From CAZLBV01 sp964557845 (lineage in GTDB: Bacteria > Acidobacteriota > Aminicenantia > Aminicenantales > Aminicenantaceae): 8,112 nt of DNA. A model generated the notes under the pieces. That model was given only the letters and a program-made list of their open reading frames with translations, was not told the origin of the DNA and made no database searches. Positions within the stretch are counted from its first letter, which is position 1, and each line of letters begins with the position of its first letter. A program made the position numbers and the translations under genes. The stretch covers positions 1 to 8,112 of the forward strand of contig CAZLBV010000332.1 in NCBI GenBank assembly GCA_964557845.1, read 5' to 3'. Shown here piece after piece: positions 6,328 to 8,112 of the stretch.

Positions 6328-7947
6328 ATGTATGAAAAATTAAGATTTCTAAAAACTTTATTTCGGCCGGTTTTTCTCTTTTTGTTTTTATTGGCGTTGG
6401 GCTTATTCTTACAATCCGGATCACTCCAGAATGATTTTCTGACGAAAAATGATCTGGAAGATCGATCAGACAACTGTACAAGTATACTCGTAGGCAGATT
6501 AGCTTCTATAGACGGATCCACCATGACCTCGCATTCATGCGATAGTAATACGGATCGTACCTGGATAAACGTTGTTCCCAGAAAAAGTCACCAACCCGAT
6601 GAGATGAGTACCATTTATTATCAATCAAAAAGGACCAAAGGGCCGGATCATCCCGACCGGCTTCCTAAAGGCAGGATTCCTCAAGTCGATGAAACCTATG
6701 CTTATATCAACACCGCTTATCCTGTGATGAATGAATATCAATTAGCTATTGGGGAAACTACTTTTGGCGGAAGACGGGAATTGGTCAGCCAGGAGGGAGT
6801 TCTAGATGCTCCCGAACTTTTTCGTCTTTTGTTAGAAAGATGTAAGACTGCCAGGGAAGCGATCAGAACAGCGGATGAATTAACTAAGACCCATGGTTAT
6901 ATTGATGTAGGAGAGTGTTTAACCTTCGCCGATACCAAGGAAGTCTGGCATTTTGAAATACTTGGTCCCGGAGAAGGAAAAAAGGGAGCTGTTTGGGCTG
7001 CCCAGAGAGTTCCGGATGATGAGATCGGTGTTTCTGCCAATGCCAGCCGGATAAGACAGATCGATTTAGAAAATCAGGATTTTTTTATGGCCTCAGCCAA
7101 TGTTTATTCACTTGCCGAAGAGATGGGATGGTGGGATCCCAGAAGTGGGAAGGAATTTGAATTTTGTTATGTTTACGCACCCAGGACCAGAACGAGTATG
7201 GGATCGAGGCGGAGAGAATGGCGTGTTTTGAGCCTACTCGCACCTTCACTCGAACTTAATCCCCATTCGGAAAATTATCCTTTTTCCGTAAAACCGGATA
7301 AAAAAGTTTCTGTCAAGGATGTGCTGGCGATCTTTAGAGATGCTTATCAGGGAACGGAATTTGATATGATGAGGGAAATGATGACATCCAATCGAAAAGG
7401 AGAGGCCATAATCAGCCCGGTGGCTTCACCTTATATGAACAGCGAACTGAGAGATCTGCTTAATATCGAGCGGGAGAGGTCGGTCTGTGTTTCTTACTGT
7501 ACCTACCTGCAGGTCACACAATCCAGGGATTGGCTTCCCAATGAGATTGGAGGAGTGGTTTGGTTGGGATATGATAATCCGGCGACAACGCCGCATACTC
7601 CCTTTTACTGTGGGATAAGTCAAATGCCGGATTCTTATATGGTGGATGGAAGATGGGGCTTTAGAAGGGATTGCGCTTGGTGGGCTTTCCGCAGAGTAAG
7701 CAAATTAGCCCTTTTCCGTTGGCAGGATATGACTCAGGATATCGCCCGGGTATGGCAGAAGATAGAAGATGCCGCGTTTTTGGATCAAGCGAAGATCGAG
7801 CAGGAAGCGTTGACTTTATACAACGAAGATCCGGAAACTGCCCGCCAGTTTTTAACGGACTATTGTGTACAATTAGCCGAGGATGCGGTTAAATCTTACT
7901 GGGATCTTGGGGATGATCTGTGGGCTAAATACGCCCGCTATTTCTAG
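6328..7947 (+). CDS. Exported C69-family dipeptidase
   Basis: This 539-residue protein is an N-terminal-nucleophile cysteine peptidase of family C69 (PepD-like dipeptidases). The nucleophile is Cys50 in CTSILVGRLASIDGSTM (50-66), and SHSCDSNTDRTW follows. Other family blocks are YAYINTAYPVMNEYQLAIGE (125-143, with the TTFGGR run after it), GECLTFADTKEVWHFEI (195-211) and GVSANASRI (234-242). Residues 1-30 form a signal peptide or membrane anchor (LFLFLLALGLFLQS). About 19 acidic and polar residues (31-49) follow and would be removed when Cys50 is freed, so it looks like an exported proenzyme. It would cleave dipeptides from extracellular or periplasmic peptide breakdown. The length matches the exported long forms. 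The ATG has GAGAG seven bases upstream (AGGAG is 13 away). It is transcribed away from the NIF3-family gene, and no strong terminator follows. The family call is secure; the substrate range is inferred. Confidence 0.92.
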   Translation: MYEKLRFLKTLFRPVFLFLFLLALGLFLQSGSLQNDFLTKNDLEDRSDNCTSILVGRLASIDGSTMTSHSCDSNTDRTWINVVPRKSHQPDEMSTIYYQSKRTKGPDHPDRLPKGRIPQVDETYAYINTAYPVMNEYQLAIGETTFGGRRELVSQEGVLDAPELFRLLLERCKTAREAIRTADELTKTHGYIDVGECLTFADTKEVWHFEILGPGEGKKGAVWAAQRVPDDEIGVSANASRIRQIDLENQDFFMASANVYSLAEEMGWWDPRSGKEFEFCYVYAPRTRTSMGSRRREWRVLSLLAPSLELNPHSENYPFSVKPDKKVSVKDVLAIFRDAYQGTEFDMMREMMTSNRKGEAIISPVASPYMNSELRDLLNIERERSVCVSYCTYLQVTQSRDWLPNEIGGVVWLGYDNPATTPHTPFYCGISQMPDSYMVDGRWGFRRDCAWWAFRRVSKLALFRWQDMTQDIARVWQKIEDAAFLDQAKIEQEALTLYNEDPETARQFLTDYCVQLAEDAVKSYWDLGDDLWAKYARYF

Positions 7948-7965
7948 ATCAGGCTATTGACTATA

Positions 7966-7980
7966 CAGAAGATAGAAGAT
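7966..7980 (+). repeat. 15-base direct repeat of a word inside the C69 gene
   Basis: CAGAAGATAGAAGAT occurs here, 19 bases past the stop codon, and identically at 7756-7770 inside the C69 gene, 210 bases upstream. The word is purine-rich, which makes chance likelier, but a perfect 15-mer is uncommon in a window this size. It may be a trace of a small duplication. Confidence 0.35.
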
Positions 7981-8027
7981 TTGAAGTATAAGGGATAAAA
8001 CTGAGGGGTCAGGAGTCAGAAAAAACC

Positions 8028-8048
8028 AAAAATCAAAAAGAGATTTTT
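8028..8048 (+). terminator. Weak AT-only hairpin after the C69 gene
   Basis: AAAAATC (8028-8034) and GATTTTT (8042-8048) form a 7-bp stem with a 7-base loop, the 3' arm being mostly T. It is the only hairpin between the C69 stop and the right edge. With one G:C pair it is too weak for a confident terminator. Confidence 0.25.
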
Positions 8049-8053
8049 ATATG

Positions 8054-8093
8054 CCCATCTACCCATTTACTCTTCCACCCATTCACTAATTAT
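8054..8093. repeat. Degenerate 8-base tandem repeat
   Basis: Five successive 8-base units read CCCATCTA, CCCATTTA, CTCTTCCA, CCCATTCA and CTAATTAT. The first, second and fourth fit CCCATYYA, while the third and fifth are decayed. It ends three bases before the TAACCTGAAC copy at 8096. No function is evident; such short-period repeats can expand by slippage. Confidence 0.5.
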
Positions 8094-8095
8094 TC

Positions 8096-8105
8096 TAACC
8101 TGAAC
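8096..8105 (-). repeat. Intergenic word GTTCAGGTTA, copy 3
   Basis: The plus strand reads TAACCTGAAC as in the other two copies; with copy 1 the match is 11 bases (CTAACCTGAAC). No minus-strand start follows here, so this copy does not share the leader position of the other two. A gene beyond the right edge could be the relevant neighbour. Confidence 0.4.
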
Positions 8106-8112
8106 TATTCAT

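Noticed and set aside
6198..6524. A minus-strand frame of 108 codons opposite the start of the C69 gene
   Set aside because: It is antisense to the C69 signal peptide and the divergent promoters, with no family resemblance and no ribosome binding site noticed.
1..8112. CRISPR array, insertion sequence, tRNA or rRNA
   Set aside because: No regularly spaced long repeats, no transposase or terminal inverted repeats, and no recognisable tRNA or rRNA segments were seen on either strand.

Overview
This AT-rich window carries five complete protein genes and the first codons of a sixth. Strong AAGGAG-type ribosome binding sites and sigma70-like promoter hexamers argue against the Bacteroidetes, which usually lack both. 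VWFA-related proteins of the acidobacterial type, a CBM9/DUF5916 outer-membrane barrel and an exported C69 peptidase point to a didermic heterotroph. An Aminicenantes-like Acidobacteriota or a neighbouring uncultivated phylum is the best guess; this is inference, not proof.

Layout. At the left edge a minus-strand gene begins at position 37 and leaves the window; its 12 visible residues are PriA-like at best. Positions 38-401 hold no convincing gene but contain a compact promoter-like and hairpin arrangement on the plus strand. Next come two tandem minus-strand paralogues (402-1607 and 1675-2910), both exported VWFA-related proteins. Upstream of them lies a 686-residue outer-membrane protein with an N-terminal CBM9-like domain and a DUF5916 barrel (3077-5137). 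Upstream of that is a NIF3/DUF34 metal-binding protein (start re-set to 6139, end 5183). All four read leftward with gaps of 67, 166 and 45 bases, so they may form one transcription unit or two. A divergent control region (6140-6327) has a good sigma70-like promoter facing each way. To the right is an exported C69-family dipeptidase (6328-7947). The last 165 bases hold short repeats and no gene.

How the genes may work together. Three of the four leftward genes encode exported proteins without an obvious enzyme: two VWFA-related proteins and a barrel with a sugar-binding-like domain. The fourth is probably a cytoplasmic metalloprotein. The C69 peptidase is exported too, so the neighbourhood has an envelope theme, but no shared pathway is demonstrated. 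The most noteworthy points are the paralogous VWFA pair with eroded metal-binding (MIDAS) motifs, the unusual NIF3 subfamily, and a 10-base intergenic word found three times in the same orientation.
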